A stretch of DNA of 64,000 nucleotides from Mycolicibacterium neoaurum ATCC 25795 (GTDB lineage: Bacteria; Actinomycetota; Actinomycetes; Mycobacteriales; Mycobacteriaceae): contig NZ_JMDW01000008.1 in NCBI RefSeq assembly GCF_000691525.1, positions 806,001 to 870,000 of the forward strand. Reading direction: 5' to 3'. This document shows, piece by piece, positions 51,586 through 60,240 of the stretch. The position numbers and the translations under genes were made by a program. Positions within the stretch are counted from its first letter, which is position 1. Each line of letters starts with the position of its first letter. The notes below the pieces were generated by a model, which was not told where the DNA came from, ran no database searches, and was given only the letters and a program-made list of their open reading frames with translations.

Positions 51586-52868
51586 ATCGGGCCCAACATC
51601 GCCGCCCACATCCCTGGAAAGTCGGGCAGGGTCTTGGCCGTGGTGGCGATGTCCTCGACCTCGACACCCGGCACCCGCAACCCGATGATGGCCCCGGCCG
51701 TGGCCATCCGGTGATCGGCGTAGGACCGCCACACCCCGCCGTGCATCGGCACCGCGGTGATCCGCAGGCCGTCCTCGGTCTCGGTGCAGTCACCGCCCAG
51801 GCTGGTGATCTCGGTGCGCAGGGCAGCCAGTCGATCGGTCTCGTGCCCGCGCAGATGGGCGATCCCGCGCAGTGTGGACACCGAACCGGGTGCGGCCAGG
51901 GTCGCCAGTGCGGCCACCGCGGGGGCCAGCTCGCCGATATCGTGCAGGTCGATGTCGATACCGCCGAACTGAGCGGCGCCCCGTGCTTCGAGGAACGAAT
52001 CATGCTGTGAAGCAGTCACATTCACTCGCGCAAGCAGGTCGAGGATATCGCCGGCCGGCTGGATGCTCGCCGCGGGCCAGCGATTGATGCGCACGGTGCC
52101 GGCGGTGACGGCCGCCGCGGCCAGGAACGGTACGGAGTTGGACAGGTCGGGCTCGATCACCCAGTCCCTGGCCGCCACCGTGCCCGGTTCGACACGCCAC
52201 CGGTTGGCGACGCTGTCGTCGACGCTCACCCCGGCGCTGCGCAGCATCGACACCGTCATCGAGATGTGCGGGGCCGAGGGCACCGAGTCGCCGGTGTGCA
52301 CCACGGTCAGCCCGTCGGTGAAACCGGCACCGGACAACAGCAGACCCGAGACGAACTGGGAGGACGCCGACGCGTCGATGTGGACCTCACCGCCGGACAC
52401 CGCGCCGTGGCCGCGCACCCGGAACGGTAATCCATCGCCCTCGATATCCACGCCCAGACCGCGCAACGCATCCAGCAATGGTGCGATCGGGCGGGCCCTG
52501 GCCTGTTCGTCACCGTCGAAGATGACGGTCTCACCGCCCTGCGCGGCGATCGCGGGCAGGAAGCGCAGAACCGTGCCGGCCAGCCCGCAGTCGATGCGGG
52601 TGTCCGCGACCGGGGCCACGGCACCTTCGACGCTCAGTTCGGTGCCCGCGCCGCTGATCCGCACCCCGAGGGCGCGCAGGGCGTCGATCATCAGGTCGGT
52701 ATCGCGGCTGCGCAGCGCGCCGTCGATGGTCGATGCTCGCGTTCCGCCGTGGTGCGCCCCTGCCAGCGCGGCCAGCACCAACGCGCGGTTGGTCAGCGAT
52801 TTGGACCCGGGCACCTCGACGGTGGCGTTCACGGGGGTGGTGGTCGTCGGTGCCGGCCAGTTGCTCAC
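51582..52868 (-). CDS. aroA: 3-phosphoshikimate 1-carboxyvinyltransferase (EPSP synthase)
   Basis: A 428-residue shikimate-pathway enzyme joining PEP to shikimate-3-phosphate. [15 protein letters not shown], the Ser-rich [16 protein letters not shown] and [11 protein letters not shown] and YADHRMA near the end are typical. GTG 52868 has AGGATAGAGG upstream; the open frame extends antisense into the SRAP gene, which is not aroA-like. It is divergent from the SRAP gene with only 19 bases between start codons. Confidence 0.95.
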   Translation of the reverse strand: MSNWPAPTTTTPVNATVEVPGSKSLTNRALVLAALAGAHHGGTRASTIDGALRSRDTDLMIDALRALGVRISGAGTELSVEGAVAPVADTRIDCGLAGTVLRFLPAIAAQGGETVIFDGDEQARARPIAPLLDALRGLGVDIEGDGLPFRVRGHGAVSGGEVHIDASASSQFVSGLLLSGAGFTDGLTVVHTGDSVPSAPHISMTVSMLRSAGVSVDDSVANRWRVEPGTVAARDWVIEPDLSNSVPFLAAAAVTAGTVRINRWPAASIQPAGDILDLLARVNVTASQHDSFLEARGAAQFGGIDIDLHDIGELAPAVAALATLAAPGSVSTLRGIAHLRGHETDRLAALRTEITSLGGDCTETEDGLRITAVPMHGGVWRSYADHRMATAGAIIGLRVPGVEVEDIATTAKTLPDFPGMWAAMLGPM

Positions 52869-52874
52869 GGCCTC

Positions 52875-52880
52875 TATCCT
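52875..52880 (+). promoter_or_regulatory. Leaderless -10 box (TATCCT) of SRAP gene
   Basis: TATCCT ends 7 nt before ATG 52888. Its -35 region would lie inside the aroA coding sequence, because only 19 bases separate the two starts. Confidence 0.45.
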
Positions 52881-52887
52881 GCCTGGT

Positions 52888-53751
52888 ATGTGTGGGCGAT
52901 TTGCGGTGACCACCGACCCGGCGTTGTTGGCCGAGAAAATCAAGGCCTTGGACGAAACGACGGCGACGGCCGAAGGCCAGGGCGGTCCGAACTTCAACGT
53001 GGCTCCGACCACGACCATCAGCTCCGTGGTCAAGCGGCATGATCATCCCTCCCCGTCGCTTCGCTCGCCCCATGACCATCCCTCCCCGTCGCTTCGCTCG
53101 CCCCATGACCATCCCTCCCCGTCGCTTCGCTCGCCCCAAGGCCATCCCGACGACGAGTCGCGCCGGCGGATCCGCTCGATGCGCTGGGGCCTGATCCCGC
53201 CGTGGTCCAAGACCGGCGAGGACGGCGGACCCGACCTCAAGAAGGGGCCGCTGCTGATCAACGCCCGCGCCGAGACGGTGACCACCTCCCCGGCGTTCCG
53301 CGGCTCGGCCAAGACCAAACGCTGCCTGATCCCGATGGATGGCTGGTACGAGTGGAAGCCCGGAATCGTCGAGGGTGCCAAGAAGCCCGCCAAGACGCCG
53401 TACTACATGTATGCCGCCGACGGTGAGCCGCTCTTCATGGCCGGGCTGTGGTCGACCTGGCGGCCGAAAGACGCCGACCGGGACAGTCCGCCGCTGCTCA
53501 GCTGCACCATCATCACGACCGAATCGGCCGCGCAGCTGGCCGATATCCACGACCGCATGCCGCTGACCATCAGTGCCGCCGACTGGGACCGTTGGCTGGA
53601 CCCGGACGCAGATATCGACGAGGGGCTGCTACGCGGGCACGGTGATCTCGACCGCATCGAGATCCGCGAGGTATCGCGACTGGTCAACAGCGTGCGCAAC
53701 AACGGTCCCGAGCTCATCGAGCCCGCCCACCACGATGAGGGCCTGTTTTGA
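52888..53751 (+). CDS. SRAP/HMCES-type abasic-site protein (Rv3226c-like)
   Basis: A 287-residue SOS response-associated peptidase. Such proteins crosslink to abasic sites in single-stranded DNA through Cys2, which is here directly after the start (MCGRF). [24 protein letters not shown] and IHDRMP with the catalytic His are also present. A tandem 33-bp repeat inserts about 33 residues ([11 protein letters not shown] units) between the N-terminal part and MRWGLIPPW. The stop overlaps the next TTG. Confidence 0.92.
   Translation: MCGRFAVTTDPALLAEKIKALDETTATAEGQGGPNFNVAPTTTISSVVKRHDHPSPSLRSPHDHPSPSLRSPHDHPSPSLRSPQGHPDDESRRRIRSMRWGLIPPWSKTGEDGGPDLKKGPLLINARAETVTTSPAFRGSAKTKRCLIPMDGWYEWKPGIVEGAKKPAKTPYYMYAADGEPLFMAGLWSTWRPKDADRDSPPLLSCTIITTESAAQLADIHDRMPLTISAADWDRWLDPDADIDEGLLRGHGDLDRIEIREVSRLVNSVRNNGPELIEPAHHDEGLF
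53038..53136 (+). repeat. Three 33-bp in-frame tandem repeats inside the SRAP gene
   Basis: Units at 53038-53070, 53071-53103 and 53104-53136 each encode [11 protein letters not shown]. The last two are identical and the first differs by one base; a degenerate partial fourth copy (CAAGGCCATCCC) follows. Part of the unit, CGCTTCGCTCGCC, is like short dispersed elements in mycobacterial intergenic DNA. Confidence 0.9.
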
Positions 53752-55223
53752 CGCTCACACCACAGTTCCTCGATGCTCTCGGTGCCGATCTGCGATCGGC
53801 CGGGTTCACCGTCGATGGTGTCGCCGCACTGCTGGGACCCGAGGCCAACGATGCGCTCGGCCGCGGCATCTGGTGGCCTGCGCTGCGCGCCACCGGCGAG
53901 GACCGGTTGTCGGTGTTGATCCGCTTGTTCCTGCTCGGTGCGTCCGAATCCCGGGATCGGTTACAGCGTGCGTTCCCGTCGGTGCCGCTGGATGCACTGG
54001 TCGCGGCCGGGGTGCTGGAGCCCGACGGTGCCGGGGGTTGGCGTGCGGCGCTGGACATCCGCCCGCACAGCGACGGCGATCGCGATCACCTGGTGGTTTC
54101 GGATCAGGATGCCGCCCTGCGCGCCGGAGGTTTGCGGCGTGATCACGTGCTCGGGATCGGCGGGGCGTCGATGTCGTTGGCACGTGCGATCATTCGCACC
54201 CCGGTGCGTCGTGCGCTGGATCTGGGCACCGGGTGCGGCATCCAGGCGCTGCACCTGAACGCGCACTGCGCCGATATCGTCGCCACCGACACCAACGAGC
54301 GGGCGCTGATGTTGGCCGCGGCCACCGCGCGGCTCAACGGCATGAACTGGGATATGCGTCTGGGCAACCTGTTCGAGCCGGTGGCCGGTGAACGGTTCGA
54401 CCTCATCGTGTCCAACCCGCCGTTCGTCATCGGCTCGGGCGCCAGTGACTACACCTACCGCGATTCCGGGATGGCCGGAGACCAACTGTGTCGCAACCTG
54501 ATCGAACAGTTGCCCGACCACCTGGAACCCGGCGGCACGGCCCAGATCATGGCGAATTGGATCGTCGGCGAACAGGACTGGCGCGAGCGGGTGGCCGGCT
54601 GGCTGGCCGGCACCGGGTTACACGCCTGGGTGGTGCAGCGGGAGCTCGCCGATCCGGTGAGCTATGTCTCGCTGTGGTTGGCCGACGCCGGCGAGCCGCC
54701 CGAGGTCGCCGCGGTCCGTGGCGGCCAGTGGCTGGACTGGTTCGCCGAGGAGGGCGTCCGGGCCATCGGCATGGGGTTGATCACGGTGCGCCGGCCGGCC
54801 GGCGGTGAGCAACCCGAACAGATCCTCGAGGAGATCACCGGTGCCGACGAGGCCCCGACCGGTACCGAGGTGGCGGCCTTCCTCGCCCGCCGGGCCTATC
54901 TGCGCGATACCGGCGATGACGCCCTACTCGCCACCAGGCTGTCGACCGCACCGGTGCTGCTGGAACAGCATTCGCTGCCGGGGCCCGACGGCTGGCAGCA
55001 GATCGGCGCCGCGGTGCGCAGGCCGGGCGGACCGGGTGCGGTGATCGGCGTCGACGATGTGTTGACCGCACTGCTGGCCGGGTGTCGCGGCGAGGTGCCG
55101 CTCGGGACGCTCATCGAATTGCTGGCCGCCCACCACGGGGTGGCGGCCGATGCGCTGGCCGCTGCCGCGCTGCCGGAGATCCGGGCGGCGATCGGGCGCG
55201 GGATCCTGTATCAGGCCGGGTGA
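53748..55223 (+). CDS. Class I methyltransferase with N- and C-terminal extensions (NPPF type)
   Basis: A 491-residue protein. The middle third is a methyltransferase fold (ALDLGTGCGIQALHL, VATDTNERAL and the NPPFV motif) typical of enzymes that methylate amide or amine nitrogen in proteins, RNA or DNA. About 140 residues before it and 180 after it are actinobacterial domains I cannot name with confidence. TTG 53748 overlaps the SRAP stop (TTGA), so the two genes are coupled. Target unknown. Confidence 0.8.
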   Translation: MTLTPQFLDALGADLRSAGFTVDGVAALLGPEANDALGRGIWWPALRATGEDRLSVLIRLFLLGASESRDRLQRAFPSVPLDALVAAGVLEPDGAGGWRAALDIRPHSDGDRDHLVVSDQDAALRAGGLRRDHVLGIGGASMSLARAIIRTPVRRALDLGTGCGIQALHLNAHCADIVATDTNERALMLAAATARLNGMNWDMRLGNLFEPVAGERFDLIVSNPPFVIGSGASDYTYRDSGMAGDQLCRNLIEQLPDHLEPGGTAQIMANWIVGEQDWRERVAGWLAGTGLHAWVVQRELADPVSYVSLWLADAGEPPEVAAVRGGQWLDWFAEEGVRAIGMGLITVRRPAGGEQPEQILEEITGADEAPTGTEVAAFLARRAYLRDTGDDALLATRLSTAPVLLEQHSLPGPDGWQQIGAAVRRPGGPGAVIGVDDVLTALLAGCRGEVPLGTLIELLAAHHGVAADALAAAALPEIRAAIGRGILYQAG

Positions 55224-55984
55224 CGGACGGCGGCGATGACGGCGTAGGACGCCTCGAAGCCGACCGTCCCGTCGGCAGCCGTGTGGGCATCCAGTGCCGC
55301 CCGGAACGCCTCGACGAGACGGTCGCCGGTCGGCTGGTCGAGGCGGGACAGGATGTCGACGTGCATGGGGGACTCGTCGGTGACGAACTGCACGGCGTGC
55401 GCCGTCGAATCGAAGGTCCACGGATGCGCACCGCGTTCGATGGTGATCCGGTCGAAATCGGCCAACAGGCGCGCGGTGGCCACCTCGGGGTCACCCCACT
55501 GATCGGGGCTGTGGGTGCCCGCGGGGCGTGGGCCGAGTACCTCGACGATCGGGTCGTAGAACGGATTCTCGGCGTCGCGCACCCAGGTCGAGAAGGCGAA
55601 CACGCCGCCCGGTCGCAGCAGCCGGGCCACCTCGGTCATCATCGCCGTCGGCTCGACGAAGATGGTGCCCATGTTCGACACCGCGATGTCGAAGGACGCG
55701 TCGGGCAGGCCGGTGGCGGCGGCATCGGCGGCCACCCAGCGCACGGCGTCCCCGCCCGGTTTACCCGCCGCGATCGCCAGCAGTTCCGGGGTCAGGTCCA
55801 CACCCGTCACGGTGGCGCCCGCCGCCGCGGCGGTCAGGGCGGCACTGCCGGTGCCGCAGGCCAGGTCGACGATATCGGCATCCGGTAGCGGTCGCAGCTG
55901 ACCGGCGGTGTCCACGACGCGGGTGGCGATGGCAGAGATCTGTTGCGCGACGGCCTCATACCGTCCTGCTGACCAGAGGGACAC
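55211..55984 (-). CDS. SAM-dependent methyltransferase (UbiE-like)
   Basis: A 257-residue class I methyltransferase with IVDLACGTGSAALTA (motif I), VTGVDLTPELLAIA, VSNMGTIFVEP and LLRPGGVFAFSTW. It resembles the ubiquinone/menaquinone-biosynthesis type group, but there are many such paralogues in mycobacteria, so the substrate is open. GTG 55984 has TAGGGT 6 nt upstream. Its 3' end overlaps the previous gene's end by 13 bases on the opposite strand. Confidence 0.85.
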   Translation of the reverse strand: MSLWSAGRYEAVAQQISAIATRVVDTAGQLRPLPDADIVDLACGTGSAALTAAAAGATVTGVDLTPELLAIAAGKPGGDAVRWVAADAAATGLPDASFDIAVSNMGTIFVEPTAMMTEVARLLRPGGVFAFSTWVRDAENPFYDPIVEVLGPRPAGTHSPDQWGDPEVATARLLADFDRITIERGAHPWTFDSTAHAVQFVTDESPMHVDILSRLDQPTGDRLVEAFRAALDAHTAADGTVGFEASYAVIAAVRHPA

Positions 55985-55990
55985 GTCGTC

Positions 55991-55996
55991 ACCCTA
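55991..55996 (-). promoter_or_regulatory. Leaderless -10 box (TAGGGT) of UbiE-like gene
   Basis: On the minus strand TAGGGT ends 6 nt before GTG 55984. The context CGGCTAGGGT is repeated before the YbaK gene at 56895. Confidence 0.45.
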
Positions 55997-56055
55997 GCCG
56001 TCGGCGGCGGCCCTGGGGCGTCCACGACCACTGCGCACGGCCACGGTCGATCCGC

Positions 56056-56367
56056 TCAGTCGACCAGAGCGCGGATCTCCGGCGTCACCTCGTCGACGGA
56101 GCCGGCGAAGTCGTCGTGGCTGTCCAGGAACTTCGCCACGAACGAGCAGACCGGCACGATGCGCATGCCTGCGGCGACGGTGTCGGCCAGCGCGTCGCGA
56201 ATCAGCTTGCTGCCCAGACCCTTTCCGCCGTACTGCTCGCCGATCTCGGTGTGATAGAAGATCCGCTGCCCGCCATGATCGCGGTACTCTGCGAAACCGG
56301 CCAGATCCTGGCCGTGGTGGATCTCGAAGCGGTTGCGCTCGGTCGCGTCGGTGATGGTGTCGGTCAT
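56056..56367 (-). CDS. Small GNAT-type N-acetyltransferase (YjdJ-like)
   Basis: A 103-residue minimal GNAT protein with the acetyl-CoA loop YGGKGLGSKLIRDAL and the upstream strand QRIFYHTEIGEQYGG, typical of the short YjdJ family. These proteins are too small for a full GNAT fold and their substrate is unknown. ATG 56367 is chosen; the frame continues upstream into the next gene's end. Rv3225c of M. tuberculosis is a larger acetyltransferase, so this is not a clear orthologue. Confidence 0.85.
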   Translation of the reverse strand: MTDTITDATERNRFEIHHGQDLAGFAEYRDHGGQRIFYHTEIGEQYGGKGLGSKLIRDALADTVAAGMRIVPVCSFVAKFLDSHDDFAGSVDEVTPEIRALVD

Positions 56368-56395
56368 GACTCCATCATGGCCCCCGGCCGCAGGA

Positions 56396-56887
56396 TCACG
56401 GCGCCAGGATGTCGGCGGTGACCGCGCCGGTGAGGCGGACGAGGTCGCCGGGGGCCAGCGCGACATCCCAGCCCCGCTTGCCCGCGCTGCACAACACCCG
56501 ATCCCAGTTCAGCGCCGAGGAGTCCACGACCGTCGGCAATGCCTTGCGCTGGCCCAGCGGCGAGATCCCGCCGAGGACGTAGCCGGTGGCCCGCTCGGCG
56601 GCCGCCTTCTCCGCCATCGCGGCCTTCGGTGTGCCCAATGCGGCGGCGGCGGCCTTGAGTGACAGCTTGGCGGGCACCGGTAGCACGGCGACCGCCAAAC
56701 CGCCGGGCACGGCGAGCACCAGCGTCTTGAAGATCTGTTCCGGGGCCAGCCCGTGCGCGGCGGCCAGCGCGGCGACCGCCTCGTCACCGAAGGACTCGGC
56801 GCGCGGATCGTGCTGGTATCGCAAGATCTCGTGAGCGACGCCATCATCGACCAGGACCCCGATGGCCGGGGTAGCTGCGCGTGCCAC
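56396..56887 (-). CDS. ybaK: Cys-tRNA(Pro) deacylase (YbaK/EbsC family)
   Basis: A 163-residue editing enzyme that removes cysteine or proline analogues from mischarged tRNA. The family blocks IFKTLVLAVPGGLAVAVLPV, KLSLKAAAAAL and GYVLGGISPLGQRKALPTVVD are clear. GTG 56887 has TAGGGT 7 nt upstream; the longer open frame to 57208 crosses the sigH promoter and is not YbaK-like. It is divergent from sigH. Confidence 0.92.
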   Translation of the reverse strand: MARAATPAIGVLVDDGVAHEILRYQHDPRAESFGDEAVAALAAAHGLAPEQIFKTLVLAVPGGLAVAVLPVPAKLSLKAAAAALGTPKAAMAEKAAAERATGYVLGGISPLGQRKALPTVVDSSALNWDRVLCSAGKRGWDVALAPGDLVRLTGAVTADILAP

Positions 56888-56894
56888 CCGACCG

Positions 56895-56900
56895 ACCCTA
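56895..56900 (-). promoter_or_regulatory. Leaderless -10 box (TAGGGT) of ybaK
   Basis: On the minus strand TAGGGT ends 7 nt before GTG 56887. Same context as the box at 55991. Confidence 0.45.
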
Positions 56901-56943
56901 GCCGTCGTGACCTGGCTGTCAGCACACCCAGCCGGGCCGGCCG

Positions 56944-56970
56944 GGAATGAGCGGGCCGCGACGCCGTGTT
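56944..56970 (+). promoter_or_regulatory. Weak SigH-type promoter candidate before sigH
   Basis: GGAATG (56944-56949) and GTT (56968-56970) with 18 bases between resemble the SigH pattern GGAAY-N-GTT. sigH is autoregulated in M. tuberculosis, but the match here is weak and the leader would be about 150 nt. Confidence 0.25.
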
Positions 56971-57125
56971 GTTGGAGTTGATGCAGCCCGAGCCAGGTTG
57001 TGTCGGTCATTGCCTTTAGGATCGTCAGATAGGGGATTTTGGTGCCAACGGCCTGCCTTGAACGTCCGGTGGTCGCACTGGAGTGGTTCGGTGGCGCCGC
57101 GACAGAAGGGACGGTGTCTCCCGCA

Positions 57126-57764
57126 ATGACCGATATCGACGATATGGCCGCCGCGCCGGCCGAAGAAACCGACGCCGAACTCACCGCACGCTTCGAACGC
57201 GACGCCATCCCGCTGCTCGACCAGCTCTACGGCGGCGCACTGCGGATGACGCGCAATCCGGCCGACGCCGAGGACCTGCTGCAGGAGACGATGGTCAAGG
57301 CCTACGCCGGCTTCCGCTCCTTCCGTGCGGGCACCAACCTCAAGGCGTGGCTGTACCGCATCCTGACCAACACCTACATCAACAGCTACCGCAAGAAGCA
57401 GCGCCAGCCTGCGGAGTACCCGACCGACGAGATCACCGACTGGCAGTTGGCCTCCAACGCCGAGCACTCCTCGACGGGTCTGCGTTCGGCGGAGGTCGAA
57501 GCGCTCGAAGCGCTCCCGGACACCGAGATCAAGGCCGCCCTACAGGCACTGCCCGAGGAATTCCGGATGGCCGTGTACTACGCCGATGTCGAGGGTTTCC
57601 CGTACAAGGAGATCGCAGAGATCATGGACACGCCGATCGGCACGGTGATGTCGCGACTGCATCGCGGCAGGAAACAATTACGCGAGCTGTTGTCCGATGT
57701 GGCCCGCGACCGCGGCTTCCTACGAGGTCAGCAACAGGACGAGCCGGAGGAGGTCTCTTCGTGA
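57126..57764 (+). CDS. sigH: RNA polymerase ECF sigma factor SigH
   Basis: A 212-residue ECF sigma factor for heat and oxidative (thiol) stress. Region 2 reads [19 protein letters not shown] and [12 protein letters not shown]; region 4 reads [22 protein letters not shown] in part. ATG 57126 gives the conserved N-terminus; the frame is open upstream to 57039. It overlaps the anti-sigma gene by four bases (GTGA). It corresponds to Rv3223c; the intervening Rv3222c is missing here. Confidence 0.95.
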   Translation: MTDIDDMAAAPAEETDAELTARFERDAIPLLDQLYGGALRMTRNPADAEDLLQETMVKAYAGFRSFRAGTNLKAWLYRILTNTYINSYRKKQRQPAEYPTDEITDWQLASNAEHSSTGLRSAEVEALEALPDTEIKAALQALPEEFRMAVYYADVEGFPYKEIAEIMDTPIGTVMSRLHRGRKQLRELLSDVARDRGFLRGQQQDEPEEVSS

Positions 57765-58063
57765 GCGACACCCATGACGAGGAACGCTGGGTTCCACCGA
57801 TCGGCCCGGTCGATCCCGACCACCCGGAGTGTGCGGCGGTCATCGCCGAGGTATGGACCCTGCTCGACGGTGAGTGCACCGTCGAGACCCGCGACAAGCT
57901 CCGCCAACATCTGGAGGAGTGCCCGACCTGTCTGCGTCAGTACGGCATCGAGGAGCGGGTGAAGACCCTGATCGCCACCAAATGCAGCGGCGAGAAGGCA
58001 CCGGAGAGCCTGCGCGCCAGGCTTCGCCTGGAAATCAGCCGCACCACCATCGTGCGTGGCTGA
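57761..58063 (+). CDS. rshA: Anti-sigma factor RshA
   Basis: A 100-residue zinc-associated anti-sigma factor. The ZAS motif is HLEECPTC (His-x3-Cys-x2-Cys) with a further Cys upstream (HPECAAV); it binds SigH in reducing conditions and releases it on oxidation. GTG 57761 overlaps the sigH stop, so the sigma factor and its inhibitor are made together. A strong hairpin follows 25 bases later. Confidence 0.95.
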   Translation: MSDTHDEERWVPPIGPVDPDHPECAAVIAEVWTLLDGECTVETRDKLRQHLEECPTCLRQYGIEERVKTLIATKCSGEKAPESLRARLRLEISRTTIVRG

Positions 58064-58087
58064 CTGCCCGACAGAGGCGTCAAACAT

Positions 58088-58125
58088 AAACCGCCCGGGC
58101 TCCCTATGAGGAGCTCGGGCGGTTT
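58088..58125. terminator. Bidirectional terminator between rshA and bL37 gene
   Basis: Arms of 16 bases (58088-58103 and 58110-58125) pair except for one G-U pair around a 6-nt loop. The stem starts with AAA and ends with TTT, so each strand has a short U run; it fits both convergent genes. Confidence 0.8.
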
Positions 58126-58157
58126 GCTTCCCAGCGTCGCTGTCAGCGGCAGTGCGC

Positions 58158-58232
58158 TCAGGCGTTGGGACGACGGCCGTGATTGGCCTTCGAGTGCTTA
58201 CGGTCGCGCTTCTTGCGGCCACGCTTGGCCAT
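58158..58232 (-). CDS. Ribosomal protein bL37 (24-residue micro-protein)
   Basis: A 24-codon gene reading MAKRGRKKRDRKHSKANH followed by GRRPNA, almost wholly basic. It matches bL37, the small actinobacterial large-subunit protein first seen in M. smegmatis ribosome structures. ATG at 58230-58232 is preceded by GGAGG with a 7-base spacer. It is convergent with rshA across a terminator and divergent from the TB7.3-like gene. Its size hides it from ordinary gene finding. Confidence 0.9.
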   Translation of the reverse strand: MAKRGRKKRDRKHSKANHGRRPNA

Positions 58233-58392
58233 GATGGAACCTCCGGGTCAGACGAATACTGGCTACCAGTGTCTCATGCCCGCGGGAGTGCTTTTGTCCA
58301 CCTGGTGTTCGTGGGGGCCGCCGGGGTTGTGGTTCGATATAGGCCGGTGGGCCGAATGTTGCCGGCCAGAAGCGCAGATGAGTGGGGTGAAG

Positions 58393-58608
58393 ATGGCCGA
58401 GGATGTTCGCGCCGAGATCGTGGCCAGTGTGCTGGAGGTCGTGGTGAACAAGGGCGACCAGATCGAAGCGGGCGACACTCTCGTGCTGCTGGAGTCCATG
58501 AAGATGGAGATCCCGGTGCTCGCCGAGGTCGCGGGCACCATCACCGAGGTGAGTGTTTCCGTCGGTGATGTCATCCAGGCCGGCGACCTCATCGCGGTGA
58601 TCAGCTAG
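58393..58608 (+). CDS. Biotinylated protein TB7.3
   Basis: A 71-residue stand-alone biotin/lipoyl carrier domain. The biotinylation site is the Lys in LLESMKMEIPV, flanked by the Gly-rich strands NKGDQIEAGD and VGDVIQAGDL. BirA (5171) would modify it; the physiological partner is unknown. ATG 58393 follows GGGGTGAA. The open frame begins far upstream but only this part is domain-like. It corresponds to Rv3221c. Confidence 0.94.
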   Translation: MAEDVRAEIVASVLEVVVNKGDQIEAGDTLVLLESMKMEIPVLAEVAGTITEVSVSVGDVIQAGDLIAVIS

Positions 58609-58627
58609 CCCGAAGGCGACCCGGCTC

Positions 58628-60127
58628 ATGTCGACCCTCGGTGATCTGCTCGCCGAGCACACTGTCCTGCCGGGCAATGCCGTCGACCACCTGCACGCCG
58701 TGGTGGGGGAATGGCAGCTGTTGGCCGATCTGTCCTTCGCCGACTACCTGATGTGGGTGCGCAGCGATGACGATGTCCTGGTCTGTGTCGCTCAGGTCCG
58801 CCCCAACACCGCACCGACGGTCCTGCTGGCCGACGCGGTGGGAACCCTGTCCAACGCCACCGACATGCCGGTCGTGGGCGCTGCCTTCTCCTCGGGGGCG
58901 ATCGGCAGGGAAAGCGATGCCGGGCGCTCGGAAACCGGTGACGGTCGCTGGCTGAACGTCGAGGCGGTGCCGGTTCGCCACGGTGACCGGGTGGTCGCCG
59001 TGCTGACCCATCAGACCGCCCTTGCCGACCGGCGCACGACCAGCCCGCTGGAACAGGCCTATCTGGACTGCGCGCGGGACCTGGTCCGGATGCTCAGCGA
59101 GGGCACCTTCCCCAATGTCGGCGACGCCGCGATGTCGCGGTCCAGCCCCCGCGTGGGTGATGGATTCATCCGTCTGGACGTCAACGGCGATGTCACCTTC
59201 GCCAGCCCCAACGCGCTCTCGGCCTATCACCGGATGGGGCTGAACGCCGAGCTGGAGGGGCACAACCTCATCGGGGTGACCCGGCCGTTGATGTCGGACC
59301 CATTCGAGGCTCAGGAACTGGCCAACCATCTGCGCATCTCGGTGGCGGGCGGAGCCAGCACCCGGATGGAACTGGATGCCGGTGGCGCAGCGGTGCTGCT
59401 GCGCACCATCCCGTTGCTCGCCAGTGGGGAGCCCGCCGGGGCCGCGGTGCTCATCCGCGATGTCACCGAGATCAAACGCCGCGACCGCGCGCTGCTGTCC
59501 AAGGACGCCACCATCCGCGAGATCCACCACCGGGTGAAGAACAATCTGCAGACCGTCGCAGCGCTGTTGCGATTGCAGGCGCGCCGGACCAACAATGCCG
59601 AGGGGCGCGAGGCGCTGATCGAATCGGTGCGGCGGGTGTCCTCGATCGCGCTGGTGCACGACGCGCTCTCGATGTCGGTCGACGAGGAGGTCAACCTCGA
59701 CGAGGTGGTCGACCGGATCGTGCCGATCATGAACGATGTCGCTTCGGTGGACACCCCGATCCGGATCACCCGCGAGGGTGATCTGGGCGTGCTGGATGCC
59801 GACCGGGCCACCGCTCTCATCATGGTCATCACCGAGCTGGTGCAGAACGCGCTCGAGCATGCCTTCGACGGAGACGTGTCCAAGGGGTCGGTGACCATCC
59901 GCGCCGAACGCTCGGCGCGGTGGCTCGATGTCGTGGTGCACGACGATGGCCGGGGCTTACCCGAGGGGTTCAGTCTGGAGAAGTCGGACCGGCTCGGTCT
60001 GCAGATCGTGCGCACCCTGGTCTCGGCCGAACTCGACGGCTCGCTGGGTATGCACGATGTCGCCAGTGGCGGCACCGATGTTGTCCTGCGGGTGCCCATC
60101 GGTAGGCACCGACGAATGCCGATCTGA
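58628..60127 (+). CDS. pdtaS: Sensor histidine kinase PdtaS
   Basis: A 499-residue soluble kinase. An N-terminal GAF-like domain and a PAS domain (DGFIRLDVNGDVTFASPNAL) precede a HisKA_2 dimerisation helix with EIHHRVKNNLQT (His300/His301) and an HATPase domain (ELVQNALEHAF, DDGRGLP, GLQIVRTLV). It phosphorylates the ANTAR RNA-binding regulator PdtaR, which is not in this window. ATG 58628 is 19 bases after the TB7.3 gene. It corresponds to Rv3220c. Confidence 0.95.
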   Translation: MSTLGDLLAEHTVLPGNAVDHLHAVVGEWQLLADLSFADYLMWVRSDDDVLVCVAQVRPNTAPTVLLADAVGTLSNATDMPVVGAAFSSGAIGRESDAGRSETGDGRWLNVEAVPVRHGDRVVAVLTHQTALADRRTTSPLEQAYLDCARDLVRMLSEGTFPNVGDAAMSRSSPRVGDGFIRLDVNGDVTFASPNALSAYHRMGLNAELEGHNLIGVTRPLMSDPFEAQELANHLRISVAGGASTRMELDAGGAAVLLRTIPLLASGEPAGAAVLIRDVTEIKRRDRALLSKDATIREIHHRVKNNLQTVAALLRLQARRTNNAEGREALIESVRRVSSIALVHDALSMSVDEEVNLDEVVDRIVPIMNDVASVDTPIRITREGDLGVLDADRATALIMVITELVQNALEHAFDGDVSKGSVTIRAERSARWLDVVVHDDGRGLPEGFSLEKSDRLGLQIVRTLVSAELDGSLGMHDVASGGTDVVLRVPIGRHRRMPI

Positions 60128-60189
60128 GTACCGCCGACCCTCCGGTGCCGCGGCCTATTGTGATGAGGCACACAGCATTTGGGCCGGAA

Positions 60190-60228
60190 ACGACTGCGGC
60201 CCCGACAGTTTGTCGGGGCCGCAGTCGT
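60190..60228. terminator. Bidirectional terminator between pdtaS and whiB1
   Basis: A perfect 18-bp stem (60190-60207 with 60211-60228) and a 3-nt GTT loop sits between the convergent stops of pdtaS and whiB1. There is no U tract. Confidence 0.8.
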
Positions 60229-60240
60229 CGTCGGTTCTGG

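Noticed and set aside
52063..52887. N-terminal extension of the SRAP frame
   Set aside because: SRAP proteins need Cys directly after the initiator Met; this is met only by ATG 52888. The extension is antisense to aroA.
53038..53136. CRISPR-like array
   Set aside because: The three repeats touch each other without spacers and are in frame within a gene, so this is a coding tandem repeat.
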